DNA of 64,000 bases from Sambucus nigra (taxonomy: Eukaryota; Streptophyta; Magnoliopsida; Dipsacales; Adoxaceae), in contig OX422220.1 of NCBI GenBank assembly GCA_949130495.1, forward strand, positions 124,929,810-124,993,809. Reading direction: 5' to 3'. Shown here piece after piece: positions 22,556 to 35,399 of the stretch (its first letter is position 1; each line of letters starts with the position of its first letter). The notes beneath the pieces are model-generated. The model saw only the letters and a program-made list of their open reading frames with translations. It had not been told where the DNA came from and did not search any database. The translations under genes were made by a program, and so were the position numbers.

Positions 22556-23900
22556 TTATGGATATCGCTCCTTTATTTCATCTTCCTGCTCCCATGTTGC
22601 TTCTTCAACAGAATGATTATGCCGTAATGCTTTAACTAGTGGAATTATCTTGCTTCGTAATAGTTGATCCTTATGGTCCAGAATTTCTATCGGATGCTCA
22701 ATGTATGACAAATCTTCTCTAACTTGAAGAGGTTCGTGAGTTAAGATATGTGTTGTATATGGGACGTATATCTTCATCATTGATATGTGAAATAATTATT
22801 CACACTAGAGAGTTCAGGTGGTAACACTATTATATACGCAACAGCTCCTATCTTTTCAAGGATTTCGAAAGGTCCTAAATATCTTGGGATCAACTTCTCT
22901 TTCTTCCCAAATTGGATTACTCCCTTTAATGGTTATACTAAAAAGAACACTTAATCTCCTCTTTGGAATTCTAACTGTCGGTGTCGATTGTCGACATAAC
23001 TCTTTTGATGGCTTTGAGAGATTCAATGTCGGTCTTATATCAGTTTCACTTTCTCTGTTGTGATCTAGATTAATTCTGGTCCCAACAATTTTCTTTCTCC
23101 AACTTCAACTCACCATGTAGGGGAACGACACCTTCTACCAAAGAGTGCCTCATACGAAGCCATTTGAATATTTTCTTGATAATGATTACTATATGAAAAT
23201 TCAACTAACGGTTAATGATCATCCCAATTCCCCTTCAGATTAAGTACACATGTCCTAAGCATATCCTCTAAGGTTTAAATGGTTCTCTTAAATTATCTAT
23301 ACGTTTGATGAAATTCAATTTTTGTCCCATGGCTTCTTATAGACTTTTCCAAAAGCGAGACAAGAATATAAAATCACGATAAAAAATAACTAGAACTGGG
23401 GTTCCATGAACCCTAATAATTTCCAGCTAACTTTTCTAAAGAATGGTTAATCTTAATGGAAAAAACATGAGCAAATTTAGTTAACCTATCAATACTTAAC
23501 CAAATAGAATTATTACCATTTCAGGTCCTTGGTAGACCTTTCACAAAATTCATATTAATATGTTCTCATTTACACTCAGGTATAGGTAGGGGTTATAGTA
23601 ATCTTGATGGTTTCTGATGTTCAAATTTTTCTTGTTGAAAAACCAAACACGCAAATACAAATTATTTTATCTTCCTTTTCATGTTATTCCACCAAAATAC
23701 TTCACGAAGATCCCTATACATATTTGTTCATCCGATATGAAAGGTGAATATCGAGTAATGACTTTCCTCTAAAATTTTCCTCTTTAGTTGGGAATCACAT
23801 GTCACACACACTCTATTTACAAACCTCAATATATCATCTCGTATTGCAAATTTAATTCTCTTCCCTTTGATGACTTCTTCTATCATTTTCTTTAATTAAG
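22556..23900 (-). pseudogene. Integrase C-terminus and chromodomain of element B
   Basis: Read on the minus strand, the last part (22556-22780) carries the chromodomain-type end of Del/Tekay integrases: an I-L-D-H-K-D...LRSKIIPLVKAL block, then EEATWEQED and a final ERYP. This module is thought to guide integration to heterochromatin by binding histone H3 methylation. The integrase body to about 23900 is recognisable only in short pieces broken by stops in all frames. Confidence 0.7.
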
Positions 23901-24045
23901 GGTCATTTAATTGTGCAATTTTGATAATTTCCATCAACATGGAATGTACTTGTAAGTTTGTGATTATTCCCCCTTTATTATAAATATGAACATCTACTTC
24001 CATACTTATCAAATCCCTTAACAAAGGTTTCTGATTTGGAATGAG

Positions 24046-24330
24046 TCATGCTAAAGTTATTGTAGACTTCCTACTTAAAGCGTCAGCTACTATATTAGCT
24101 TTTCGCTGGTGATAATGAATATTTAAATCATAATTCTTCATCAATTCTAACCACCTCCTTTGTCTCATGTTTAATTCTTTCTGAATAAATAAATATTTCA
24201 AGTTCTTATGATCGATATAAATATCACTAATCTCACCATACAAATAAAGTCTGCAAATCCTAAGACCAAAAATTATAGTTTCTAATTCTAGGTCATGGGT
24301 TGGATAATTATTCTAATGTGGTTTTAATTG
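24046..24330 (-). pseudogene. RNase H of element B
   Basis: Minus-strand frame 24046-24243 ends the RNase H domain: [10 protein letters not shown] (third acidic residue), MRQRRW and VADALSRK (last acidic residue). The upstream portion to about 24330 is in other frames. Confidence 0.75.
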
Positions 24331-24527
24331 TCTTCAGGCATAAGCTACTACTTTCCCATTTTGCATTAACACATATCCCACACCATTTTTATAAGCATCA
24401 CTATAAATCACAAATCCCCCTGTTCAAGAAGGAAAAGTCAAAATTGGGGCAGTTACTAATCGATTCTTATGTTCTTGAAAACTATTCGCAACTTCCTCAG
24501 ACCATTCAGATTTTACCTTCATTTGTG

Positions 24528-25200
24528 TTAACTAAGATAGAGGTCTGGCAATATAAGAAACTCCTTCAACAATATTTGATAATAATCGGCTAATCCAAGG
24601 AAACTACGAATCTCCATCACATTAGTTGGTCTTGGACAATCTATTATAGCCTCGATCTTTTGAGGGTCAATCGACACTCCTTCCTTGGAAATTACATGTC
24701 GTATAAAAGAAACACTAGGCAACCAAAACTCATAAGTCTTTAATTTCACATATAATTTCTCCTTCATAAGGATTTGTAATACTATCCTTAAACACTTCTC
24801 GTGTTCTTCGATACTCCTGGAATAAATAAGGATGTCATCAATGAAGACAACCACATATTAATCCAAATATTTCCTAAAAACTCTATTCATCATATCCATA
24901 AAAATGGATGGTGCATTAATAAGTCCAAATGGCATCACAAGAAATTAGTAATGACCATATCTAGTACGAAAAACTTAGTTTATAATGTCATCTTCCTTAA
25001 TCTCAATTGGTGAGAGCCTGACCTAAGCTCAATCTGAGAAATAATTGTGCACCTTGCAGTTGGTCAAATAAATCATATATAAGAGGTAGGGGTATTTATT
25101 CTTATGGTCACCTTATTTAGTTCATGATAATCTATACATAGTCTCATTGTCCCATTTTTTTTTTTAGCAAAATAAGACTGGAGCACCCCATGGCGATATA
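24528..25200 (-). pseudogene. Reverse transcriptase of element B
   Basis: Minus-strand frame 24528-24854 has the intact active-site motif [10 protein letters not shown] at its start (about 24815-24845) and the connection motif RSFLGLADYYQ near its end. Upstream parts (24855-25200) show the palm and finger motifs in broken frames. Confidence 0.78.
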
Positions 25201-25613
25201 CTTGGTCTTATTGAACCTTTGTGTAAAAGGTCTTCTAATTGAACTTTTAACTCCTTTTGTTCTAAAGGTGTCTTACGATCCGAAAATTTTGAGATTGGTA
25301 TAGTTTTAGGAATAAAGTTAGTCGTAAACTCTCTTTGTCTACTAGGAGGTAGAATTGGAAAATCTTTAGGAAAAATATGGAAAATTTTTAGCTATAGGAA
25401 AATCTTGTAAGCTAGGCTCTAATGTCTGCAAGCGTGTAATAGTTTCTAGAAATCCTTGACATCCCATCTTAAGAAAACTATAGTCTTGGATTGCAAAAAC
25501 AATACACATCGGAGATATGATGAAAGTTCCTTTAATTTTTTTTTTCGTTGGTAATAAATTTAGAAAGTCAGACTCTTCTCAAAACAATCTACCTTAGCAT
25601 GATATGATGCTAA

Positions 25614-25930
25614 CTAGTCCATTCCCAAAATGTCTTCAAAATCTCTTATGTCTAAAACTATGAAATTCGCAAATAGCTTATGATTTTCAATATTTATGGG
25701 GCAAGCCTTGTATACTAATGTACCCATCAATAAATCACCAAAAGTATTAGAAATGTGTATCCTATGATTCAAGGGTTCGGGAATATTAGAAAAGCGATTA
25801 ACAAAATGTACAGATACAAATGAATTGGTAGAACCGAGTTCTATTAAAAATTGAAAAGGTTGTGCACATATAGAAAGTGTACCTGACACTACTGCATTAG
25901 AAGCTTGGGTATTAGAAAGTGAAAAAACTT
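25614..25930 (-). pseudogene. Aspartic protease of element B
   Basis: Minus-strand frame 25614-25889. The active-site loop reads LIELGSTNSFVS where chromoviruses have a DSGSTHSF-type loop, so the catalytic Asp is replaced by Glu. The domain ends with IVLDIRDFEDILGMD, the usual end of this fold before the GMDWL segment. Confidence 0.75.
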
Positions 25931-26062
25931 CACCCTTTGTTCCTTGAACCTTCGCTTAACCTGCAAGCTTTATAGGAACTCTTTCTGGGGTTGGGCAGTC
26001 TTTTACCTGATGTCCTTTCTCTCCAATCTAAAACAAGCTCCTAAATCCATGTAATAGGGTCA

Positions 26063-26222
26063 TCCTCTATGCATCTTCTCACATCGCTGACATATCTTAT
26101 TATTATACTGTTTGTTATCACTAGTCCCCCAAACATTAGATGTCCTCTATGCATCTTCTCACATCGCTGACATATCTTATTATTATACTGTTTGTTATCA
26201 CTAGTCCCCCAAACATTAGATG
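26063..26222 (-). repeat. Perfect 80-bp tandem duplication in B's zinc-knuckle region
   Basis: 26063-26142 and 26143-26222 are identical base for base. On the minus strand this covers the CCHC zinc knuckle of gag (CQRCEKMHRG context). In an element whose LTRs are well diverged, an exact repeat means the duplication is later than the insertion, or is an assembly artefact. Confidence 0.9.
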
Positions 26223-26375
26223 TACTCCTAAAATTATATTATTAGGGTTCTAACCTTTTTGTTTCCAAAATTTCCTCTTACCGTCTTTAATTCGATTGTA
26301 CTCCTCCCCATCCCTCTTAGCTACCGTAGCCCTAGTCACGAAGTTAATATATGATGTTAACCTCAAGATGGAAAT

Positions 26376-26984
26376 TTAACTACGAATACTAAACCTCAAG
26401 CCATGTTCAAACATCTTGGTTTTTAAAACATCAGTTTCCATAACATGAGGGAAAAAATGGGATAACTCAGTAAACTTTGCCTCATATTGATTGACCGTCA
26501 TATTCCCTTGAACTAAACTCATGAAGTCAGCTGCCATTTCATCTTTCACCGCTTCAGAAAAAATATTTCTCATAAAATAACACTAAGAAGTCATGCCAAC
26601 CTATGTAGGTATTCCTTTCCTCGTATATTCTCTTAGTCATTATCCACCAATGTTTAGTTTCACCTTCTAACATAAATGCTGCAAATGAAATACTTTTTTC
26701 ATCTATACACTTAAGAAGATCGAGTATCTTTTTCACTTGCATCACCAACTTTCTGCTTCAGCGGGGTTAGGAGTACTTTTCAAAGATGGCGGATTTAACT
26801 TCTTGATATATTCATTAGTACATCTTCTTAGTTTAGGATTCCTCGGTGCTCCATTATTCACCTGATGCCCCAGAATCTTTGCTAGACTTTTAATCACCTT
26901 ATATGCACCTTCTAGTCCTTCCATACTTGAACCACTAGTTCCCGTAGTTGATATTTTCTGGTCATTTTCTACAATCATGGACAA
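26376..26984 (-). pseudogene. gag of element B
   Basis: Three minus-strand frames in series (26742-26984, 26554-26748, 26376-26573) give the N-terminus, the LEGETKHWW...FLVLFYEKYF core and the VNQYEAKFTELSHF region of a chromovirus gag. Two frame changes separate them. The zinc knuckle follows at about 26010-26230. Confidence 0.78.
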
Positions 26985-27174
26985 ACGTAAGATTTATTAT
27001 ACTATTCCAAGATTGCAAATTAGAAGAACAATTATATATAAACAATCATAGACAATGTAAGACATGTGGAGGGTTATCACATAAGTTGAATATTTAATCC
27101 TATATTATAGGTATGGAAACTTAAAATCTATAACATTCGAAACTTATGTTCAGCAGTCTATGGGTTCATAACCT

Positions 27175-27188
27175 ATTCTTTGATACCA
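27175..27188 (-). promoter_or_regulatory. Primer binding site of element B (tRNA-Met)
   Basis: Minus strand TGGTATCAAAGAAT, four bases inside the LTR edge at 27193. Its first ten or so bases fit initiator tRNA-Met. Confidence 0.75.
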
Positions 27189-27192
27189 CCTC

Positions 27193-28930
27193 CGTCACTA
27201 CCCCGACCCAAAATAGTAGTAGGGAAGGAGTGTCTTGACATGACACCAAGGAAAAAAATATTCCCTCTTTAAAACATTTCTTAAAATAAATGCAACGAAA
27301 ATGCATTGACATGGCCATGAATCGTAAACTACTTAAAATGAAGACATTACATCATCAGATCTTTCTAAAGCAAGCTTTATTTATAATAAAAATATCAATG
27401 AGTTACAACTTAAGATAAAATTTAAAACTTATTACAACAGAGCCAAACATGCTCTAAATGATAAAACAAACATTTTACTTAAAGTAAACAAAAAGAGCTC
27501 TAAAACCTAAGTCTTCAACATAGACCTTTTATGTTCCACCCATGAGATTAATTATTTCCTGAAAAATGGCTATTTATACAACATCAGCTAAAAGCCGAAT
27601 GAGGTTCAATCTCTAGACATTCTAGGGCTTTTAAAAAAATTGATACCTATTTAATTTAAAATAGAAGGCATATATATAGAGAGATAGGAATTTGCAGTAA
27701 TATATATAAAGTAACTGAAAATATATTTTTTTAAGGATAAAGAATTCAAAATAGAACAAATTAAACAATTGATAAATATATCAATTATTCAGTTTTAACA
27801 AAGGCCATGTACACTCTAATACCTAGACATATAGTGCTACCAAATGTTTCCAAACAACAACATCACAGACATAAACTAATGATCTCTGGAACAACGCCTT
27901 GTTCAGAGCACACCACCGATAAACCAGTTGGGAAGGTACCACCCAAATATTTCCACCTGGTATTCAAGGCCAACATAGTAAAAGATTTTTCATACACCTA
28001 ATCAATAATTTCAAAAGTCAAATCAGATGTTTATATCGAGCGATATACACATATAACAAATGATGTTATCATCGGTATCAAATGTATTTTGAGAATAAAA
28101 CAATTTCACAAAATATAATTTGAATAATCTAATAAAATCAAAATACGCAAGGAATGTCATAGCATACTCACCTAAAATTGAAGTTCGAAGTTACAACTAT
28201 TAAGTCTTAGATCACTCGTTAATCTTAAGATGAAGCTTCTTTTTAAACCTTCCCACACTTTCTCTCACTATTTATTTCTGAACTTTTCAAGGAATTTCGT
28301 GTGAATAAATGATCCTAAAGAATATATTTATAGTTTTTCGAAGATATTAAGGTCACATGTCTAGGTGACCAAGCCTTTATAATGACGAGTCAGCATTGAA
28401 GTGTCGCGTAACAGAGTAGTCTTATAGTCCTGATTCACCAAATGACGACATGTGTTTTAGCTTTTTATAACTGGATGACATGTGTTTTATCTTTATTTAT
28501 ATGGATGGTATGTATACAGTGGTGGTGAAAAAAATACAACACGAGGTGTCAAGCACGAGGTGGAAAGTTATTAAGGGTATAAGGGTCATTTTACACATGA
28601 AGGGAATTTTGGTAATTTCACACTATATATTTTCAATATTTCTTAGAGGTATTTGAAAATATTATATTTACAAAAAGTACTTTTTTATTTTTCATTTTGC
28701 TCCCTAATTTTTTTTAATTAAAATCAAGTCCCTAAAGTTTCATAAAATTATATTTTCTACCCCAAAACTTATCATTTAGTTTAGGGAGTGTCACAAAACT
28801 TCAATTTGACCCATTTAGCTTAAGAAACTATAATATCAAATTTATAATAACATAACATTTATCAGATAGTAAGTGAGATGCGATTATAAAAATAAAGTAT
28901 ATATGAGGATATAAAAATGGGGTCGTTACA
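27193..28930 (-). repeat. 5' LTR of element B
   Basis: Matches 20790-22495 with many substitutions and small indels; its inner end has CG for TG. The outer end GGGGTCGTTACA meets A's RT at 28931. Confidence 0.85.
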
Positions 28931-29095
28931 ATTTTGGGATGGAAAAATCCTACCAATAATATCGAGATAAAGAGTTTTCTCGGATTAACAAGATATTGTA
29001 GTCGTTCAATAGAAGGATTTATCCCATTTCTCTCCCCCTTTAAATCTAACTAGGAAGGAAGTTCCATTTGTATGGATAGATGAATGTGACCAATA
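28931..29095 (+). pseudogene. Element A RT, connection region fragment
   Basis: After element B the host RT continues: SFLGL (about 28975-28990) and, in another frame, a TRKEVPFVW stretch near 29040-29075, matching the RT to RNase H connection of chromoviruses. It stops at 29096 where element C begins. A's RNase H and integrase are not found anywhere in the window. Confidence 0.65.
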
Positions 29096-30360
29096 TGACA
29101 CCCCGCCTAATTAACCCCGGGTGATCAGTCCTAAATTAAATTAGAATAGGTTCCTCAGTTGGTTCATTCTTAGCATCACTATCGCCTTTTTAATTACTAA
29201 CCACCTAAGTGAGAAAATTAGACCGGTGCCAAGTTTTATCTTTCATTAATTTAATGAAATACTCATGCGAAAACAAGATAATTTAACAATCACAATTAAT
29301 TGAAATCCACCATTCACATCTAAATAACTGACCGAATAAACCATTGGCTCAAATCTAACAAAAGTAAAGACAAGCAATAAATCTCAACAAGTCTAACATA
29401 AGTACTGGATAAAATAGTGAGCGACATGCTCGAGTAACGAATATGAAATTTCTACACTAGAAATGAAAAGAATGAAGTGCCTATCAAACTCCCGCAACAT
29501 CCACATGTGCTACAGCAACGGGTCCCTGGAATGAGTCAAGTCTGACGTACCTGTGGCTGGACACCTAAAAGGTTTTTGAAAGTTTCTATAACAAGGGTTA
29601 GTACCGAAAACATTTGGAAAACATATAGCAAATAATTAACTTGTAGTAATAAATATGTATGCATGCTCTTCATATTTTAGTTAGTGTCGCACTCCCTTGA
29701 GGACCTCCTTACCCCTCCTCTACTGTGCACTATTATCGCCTTAATTAATTTCCCTAGTCATTTATCCCATAACTAGATAACCGATATAACCCCTTGCGAC
29801 CACCCTACTATAACTGAGTATGCCAAAATTATGATTTCTAAGTTAGTGTCAACATTAAATTAATTAATCATTTTCCTTTTTATATTCATATAACTTTCAC
29901 ATCCACGATATAAGATACAATTCACAGTCTGTATTAATTCACCTGTATATAATTATTTAGCTCACTATATACGTATAGTCATATTACAACATTCACACAT
30001 ATGTTGGAGTAATAATTAATAATGGATATCCCCCTGACTAATAACTCACTGAATGTATATTATCTAAAGTACCATCCCACTAGGTGTATTCACATAACCT
30101 AGTTACCCCAAGTCAAAATTGCTCACTAACTTGGTAAAATAACATAATTATAGGAGGCGGTCATATTCCTTCCCTAAAAGTGAGATTCCCCTCATCCATA
30201 TAATAGAGGCTATGACCTGGGGATATACTCTCCCTACTCCTTAAGCTAGGGGATTCACCCTATACACGCAACCTCCCCTGATAGGACTAGAGTATATATA
30301 ATAGTAATATATAGCCACTGATATTAATGCACACACCATATCTATATACTATCGCACACC

Positions 30361-30396
<36 letters not shown>

Positions 30397-31993
30397 CCCG
30401 GGCTATACCGTGTACTAAGTCTGTAACACAAGCCTATACAAATTATCATGAGTTTATGGCCCAACTCTGATCATTAATTAATCGCACATTAATTAATTAA
30501 ATTACTTTTGGTGTCACTCCAACCAATATATTCAGACTCGCTCTCGTGGCCCAAAATAAAATAATAACCTAGTCCCAATGCCCTACTCCAAATTAGTTAG
30601 TTTTCAATCTAAATTAATTTAACGCCTTGGTATCCCTACCAATATACCCGAACTCGCCCGCTCGATCCGTATTTAATTATTTTGGAATATTCTTCCCAAA
30701 AATTTCCATAACGTGTAACACATCAATTCCTCCCAACCCCAATTGCTTTCCTTCATTTTTGTTAGGAATTAATGTTCCATACTTATTTCTCACTAACTAA
30801 AGTATGGGGGAGAATTTATAATTAATTTCCCTTATATAATAAAACTAGCATAACTGTCAAAAATCCCGGACCAACGATCAATCGCTCCCAGCCATCGATC
30901 GATCGATCGAACAGGTCTTCATCTTCTCAGAGTCCCTGGTTTAGCCATAGACGAAAACCTTAAATTTTAAAACACTTTTACAGTCCAACCTAAGCCTTCT
31001 CATCAATATAACACGTCAAGAACACCATAAGGGACCACCATAAAGTCCCCAAACCTCGTTTGATTTACGTTCTCTACTGTTTTTCTAATTTGGGGAAAAA
31101 GCCGAGTCATTCGTAAATCAGTCACAACATCAAATTACCAACTCAATTTCATTCCTAATTCGTCTGGGTTTATTACAACTATGGCAAATATCTGTTCAGA
31201 ATCATGTTACACCATAAATTCTTACACCAATTCTCATCTTGTGTTCCGATTACAAAACCCCCCATTTTTGTACCCATTTATCCCCAAAACAAATTTTAGG
31301 TATTCAAATCACATAAATATGAATTGGAAGCATAATTAAGTTCTACAGCAAGTTAACCACTTGCCTTATGGTTTCGTAGGGTCTGATCTGGAGTTGTGAT
31401 TCTCAAGGTTGAAGATGGAATCCCCTCTTTTGTCTCTTTCCTTTGTCCCCCAAATTGCCTTTAACTGCTTCTTAGGGTTTTCTCTCCCACTAAGTTTTTT
31501 CTAATCTCTAATTAGTCATTCCCCTTTTTCTTTTAATTAAGTAATTAGGCTTAATCCCTTTTTTGCCTAATGGGCCAAGCCTAAGTGACCCAAATACCCC
31601 CGTGTGGGCCCGACTATGCCTAAAAACATCCCGTGACCCCTTTACTACCCCCGGGTACACTTTTCCGACTATCTTGATCCATCTGGACTCAATCGTACAC
31701 TCAGAATTGACATCTAAATTAATTTATAAAAATCCTTATCTCATACCCAAATTAATCTATACCCACTCCCGGTTGAGATAACTAAATGCCCCGTCACTAA
31801 TACCCGTAACGACGTAAATAATTTATTACTATTCACTTAGTAATTTAAATTTCTCTAAATATTAACCATTTACTCTCCGATTAACATTTAAATAAATATT
31901 ATCATAATTAATTCAATTAAATTACGACACACAAGTAATTCAAAATTTCCTGAATTAATTAATTATTAAATGCACAAAATACGGGGTATTACA
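29096..31993 (-). repeat. 3' LTR of element C
   Basis: Plus-strand reading begins TGACACCCCGCC and ends GGGGTATTACA (2898 bp). Its first 1.13 kb match 36788-37932. It contains an AT dinucleotide run near 30361-30392 and a GATC repeat near 30897-30909. Open frames such as the one at 31563-31781 are not genes. Confidence 0.88.
30361..30392. repeat. AT microsatellite
   Basis: About 16 AT dinucleotides inside element C's LTR. Not alignable with the truncated LTR, which ends before this point. Confidence 0.9.
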
Positions 31994-32007
31994 TACTCCC
32001 CCACTTA
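31994..32007 (-). promoter_or_regulatory. Polypurine tract of element C
   Basis: On the minus strand AAGTGGGGGAGTA directly precedes the 3' LTR. Confidence 0.75.
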
Positions 32008-32290
32008 CAAAGGAATTTCTTCCCCGAAATTAGGTTGTATCTGTGGTGAATATTTCTGGATATTATTCCCGCATATCCTCCTCTCGCTCCCAGGTAGACT
32101 TGTCATGTTGTGATGACCCCACTGTACTCTAACTAGTGGAACAACCTTGGATCGTAACTTACACTCACTACGGTCCAGAATAGCCACCGATCTCTCCTCA
32201 TACGAGATGTCTAGCTGTAAATTAATTTCCTCGAGTGGAATGTATAAGAAGGCCCTCTCGCTCCTTCAATATTTCTTCAGTGATGCCACA
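32005..32290 (-). pseudogene. Chromodomain end of element C integrase
   Basis: Minus-strand frame 32005-32187: I-L-D-R-S-E...LRSKVVPLVRVQW, then a frame change inside the expected TWE motif, ending with PNFGEEI, the typical final residues of Del/Tekay polyproteins. The preceding bases to 32290 hold the rest of the module in another frame. Confidence 0.75.
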
Positions 32291-32337
32291 TGGAACACAT
32301 CGTGTATCCGCTGAAGATACTCTGGAAATCCCAGTCT

Positions 32338-33499
32338 CTATGCTACTGGTCCCACCCTCTCAATAATAGGGAAAGGTCCCACGTACCTCAATGCTAATTT
32401 ACCCTTCTTGCCGAACCTCATCACCCCTTTTATAGGGGACACGCGGACTAATACATGATCCCCAACCTCTAACTCCACATGTCTTCGTGAATCATCAGCA
32501 TAACTCGTCTGCCTATCCTGAGCTATCCGGATCCGCCCTTGGATCAACTCTTTCTTGGAAGACGTCTCCTAGACAATCTCTGGCCCCAATAGCTTGTTGT
32601 CCTCCACCTCTAACCAATAAGCATGTGAATGATAAGGTCTCCCGTACAGTGCCTCGAATGGTGCCATGCCGATCGTGAATTGGTAAGAGTTGTTATACTC
32701 GAACTCTACCAAAGGGATATATCTCTCCCATCCTCCCCGAAAGTCTAGAATGCACATCCTGAGCATATCTTCCATCATCTGATTGACTCTATCAGTCTGC
32801 CCATCGATATGTGGGTGATAGGTTCTACTCAAACGTAACTCTGTGCCCATAGTCTCCTGAAAGCTCTGCAAAAAATGGGCCGCAAAAATTGTCTCTGCCA
32901 GAAACAATATTTATAGGCACCCCGTGCAGCTTAACAATCTCCGCTATGAATAGCTATGCATAACGCATCATCTCAAAGTCTGTGTGAACCGGCAGGAAGT
33001 GGGTCACCTTGGTCAACTGATCCACAATGACCCATATAGAAGTATGACCTCTCTGCGATGCAGGTAACCCTATAATAAAGTCCATGTAGATGCTCTCCCA
33101 CTTCCACACAGGAATATCTAGTGGCTGTAGCATCCCTGATGGTCTGTGATGGTAAACTTTCATGAGCTGACACGTGGCACATTTCAAGAAAAACTCTGCT
33201 ATGTCCCGTTTCATTCCTGCCCACCAATACTTCCTCCTCATATCCGAGTACATTTTATCCTCGTTGATAAGTACCACGAATCTCGAACCATGGGACTCTG
33301 TCATAACAGCGTGCCTCAACTTCTCATCCTCTGGAACAATTAACCTCCTATTTAGGCGTAGGACTCCTTCCGAGCTTATCGAATAACCATTCACTCCCTC
33401 AGCTAATAACTGGCGTACCTTATCCTGGAAGATCTGGTCCTTCGCCTGAGCCCTCACCTCTCGCATAATGATCTCCGTTGTGATGGATAAAGCTGACAT
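32338..33499 (-). pseudogene. Integrase of element C
   Basis: Minus strand. 33499-32954 gives the zinc-binding domain (C-A-T-C-Q pair near 33170) and the start of the catalytic core with YMDFIIGLP (first Asp). It stops at a TAG in the YA*L context where family members usually have Gln. A frame change follows. 32907-32569 continues with YHPHIDGQTDRVNQMMEDMLR (catalytic Glu region replaced by Asp in this stretch) and NNSYQ. After a second TAG in the EIV*ET context, 32547-32338 holds the GPKGKLALRYVGPF-like C-terminal fold (here G-K-K-G-K). The second catalytic Asp region is damaged by the frame change. Confidence 0.8.
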
Positions 33500-33655
33500 G
33501 CAGGCACTGGCTATATAGTACTCATATCAAAGCTCTCTCCACTTTGCTTTTCAGACCTCTGATATTTCCCCAGTTGGTCTCTGGCTCAATGCGTCCGCCA
33601 CTACATTAACCTTACCTGGATGGTACTGAATATCAAACTGGTAGTCTTTCATGAA

Positions 33656-34138
33656 TTATAGCAACCGCCTCTGCCTCATATTTATATCCTTCTGTGTGAA
33701 GAGATACTGAAGTGACTTATGATCCGTGAATAAGGGGAGCTGTTCCCCCAGTAGATAGTGTCTCCATATCCTCAAGGAAAAAATGACCGCTGCTAGCTCT
33801 AGGTTGTGAGTGGGGTAATTCCTCTCGTGGGGCTTTATCTTTCTGGATGGATAAGATATGGCCCTCTCCTCCTGCTGGAGCACCCCCCCAAGTCCCTGTA
33901 AGGATGCATCGGTGTAAACCCGAAACTCTAGTCTTACCCTTGACAAAGCAAGTACTGGTGCAGATGCCAACTTGTCCTTTAGTTCGTCGAAAGCTAATTG
34001 ACAATGGTCACTCCAAATAAAAGGCACCCCTTTTCGAGTCAGATTTGTCAAAGGGCCCGCAATCTTTGAGAACCCCTTAATGAACTTTTTGTAATAGCCT
34101 GCCAATCCCAAAAAACTGCACACCTCGATCGGTGTCAT
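33656..34138 (-). pseudogene. RT connection and RNase H of element C
   Basis: Same minus-strand frame as the RT that precedes it, separated by one TAG at 34139-34141. It begins with the [14 protein letters not shown] connection, then [14 protein letters not shown] (first acidic residue of RNase H), NLELAAVIF and [10 protein letters not shown]. The end of RNase H (QRR...) runs on past a stop at 33656 to about 33560 with a DALSQR-type motif. Confidence 0.82.
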
Positions 34139-34141
34139 GGG

Positions 34142-34770
34142 CTATCCCCACTCCCTCACCATCAACACCTTACTTGGATCCGTCGTAATACCCAGGTCTG
34201 ACACCACGTGACTAAGAAACTGTACCTCCTGCAGCCAAAATCCACACTTCCCAAATTTAGCATAAAGCTGGTGATCCCTCAGGGTCTGTAGAACCATACA
34301 CAGATTCTCTGCATGCTCCTCCTCGGTGCGTGAGTAGATCAGGATGTCATCAATGAACAGGATGGCAAACTGGCTGAGATACTCCCTGAAAACCCTATTC
34401 ATGAGGTCCATGAACGCTATTGGAGCATTGGTGAGCCCGAATGGCATCACCCTGAACTCGTAAGATCCATACCGCGATAGGAAAGCGGTCTTAGGAACAT
34501 CCTTCTCTCGAATATGTAGTTGATGATACCCTGACCTCAAGTCGATCTTGGAGAAGTAAGACGTCCCTCTTAATTGGTCAAATAAATCATCAATCCTAGG
34601 CAACAGATACTTATTCGGTATCGTCATCTTGTTTATCTCCCTGTAGTCCACGCACAATCGAAGTGAATCATCCCGCTTCTTTATAAATACCACCGGTGCA
34701 CCCCACGATGATGTACTCTACCAAATGAAACCTTGATCCAGGAGCTACTAAATCTGCTCTCTCAACTCAT
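34142..34770 (-). pseudogene. Reverse transcriptase of element C
   Basis: Minus strand. The open part 34693-34142 covers fingers and palm: [42 protein letters not shown] and the intact active site [11 protein letters not shown] (about 34340-34372). In the preceding 70 bases (34700-34770) the frame carries three TAG stops where related elements have Gln or another CAG/CGG-encoded residue. Catalytic residues are kept, so loss of function comes from stops rather than active-site mutation. Confidence 0.85.
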
Positions 34771-34944
34771 GCATCTCTGAAGGGGCCATACGGTAAGGTG
34801 CTCGAGCAATCAGCCTCGTCCCCATTGCTAAATTGATTGTTGCTAAATCGATTACAAAATCGATTTCGCTACTGGGTGGATATCCTGGTATTTCCTAGAA
34901 CACATCCTCGAAGTCCCTCACTACCGAAATAGAATTAAATGGAA

Positions 34945-35340
34945 CTACCACCTCCTGTGAGGTCTCCTCCTCGATATAATACAAGTGTTTGCACGACCCT
35001 CACAGATGATTGTCCTTTTGTAACAATCCACAGTCGCCCGATAACCTGCCAACCAGTCCATACCTAGGATGACATCGTACCCCTCCATATCTAACACTAA
35101 GAGGTCTGCTTCTAAACTAAGCCTCCCAATCAAAATATCTACCCCATGATAAATTGAGTGAATCAATACCTTGCTGCCTACTTGCAACTCTACACACATA
35201 CGAAGACTACCCACGGTCTCTAGTAACCCAACCTATTTAACAAATTTAGATTTAATAAATGAATGAGATGCTCCTGTATCAAAATGTATGCTACCCTCAT
35301 GACCGTGGATGAGAAACATACCCTCAACTGCTGGTGGCGC
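34945..35340 (-). pseudogene. Aspartic protease of element C
   Basis: Minus-strand frame 34945-35214 holds the C-terminal half: V-G-S-K-V-L-I-H, LVLDMEGYDVILGMDWLAGYRATVDC. The active-site loop lies upstream (about 35255-35300) in another frame, with a GASHSF-like reading. Decayed. Confidence 0.72.
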
Positions 35341-35399
35341 CTACTGTGCTGGAGAATTAGGAACATCTCGAATGTTATACACACACCCGTAGAGAATTT

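Larger units (their letters stand above)
20790..28930 (-). mobile_element. Element B: Del/Tekay-type chromovirus, minus strand, decayed
   Basis: A Ty3/gypsy element of about 8.1 kb in the opposite orientation to its host A. LTRs of about 1.7 kb at both ends, a tRNA-Met-type primer site, gag, protease, RT, RNase H, integrase and a C-terminal chromodomain are recognisable in the order expected on the minus strand. All frames contain multiple stops and shifts, and the LTRs differ substantially, so it is older than the Athila element. The target duplication is not clear: ATGT before and ATTT after match three of four. It interrupts A's RT. Confidence 0.88.

Noticed and set aside
30361..30392. AT run as a replication origin or promoter
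   Set aside because: Simple dinucleotide microsatellite inside an LTR; no other support.
31563..31781. Plus-strand open frame of 72 codons in element C's LTR
   Set aside because: Lies in LTR sequence with no protein-like motif and opposite to the element's strand.
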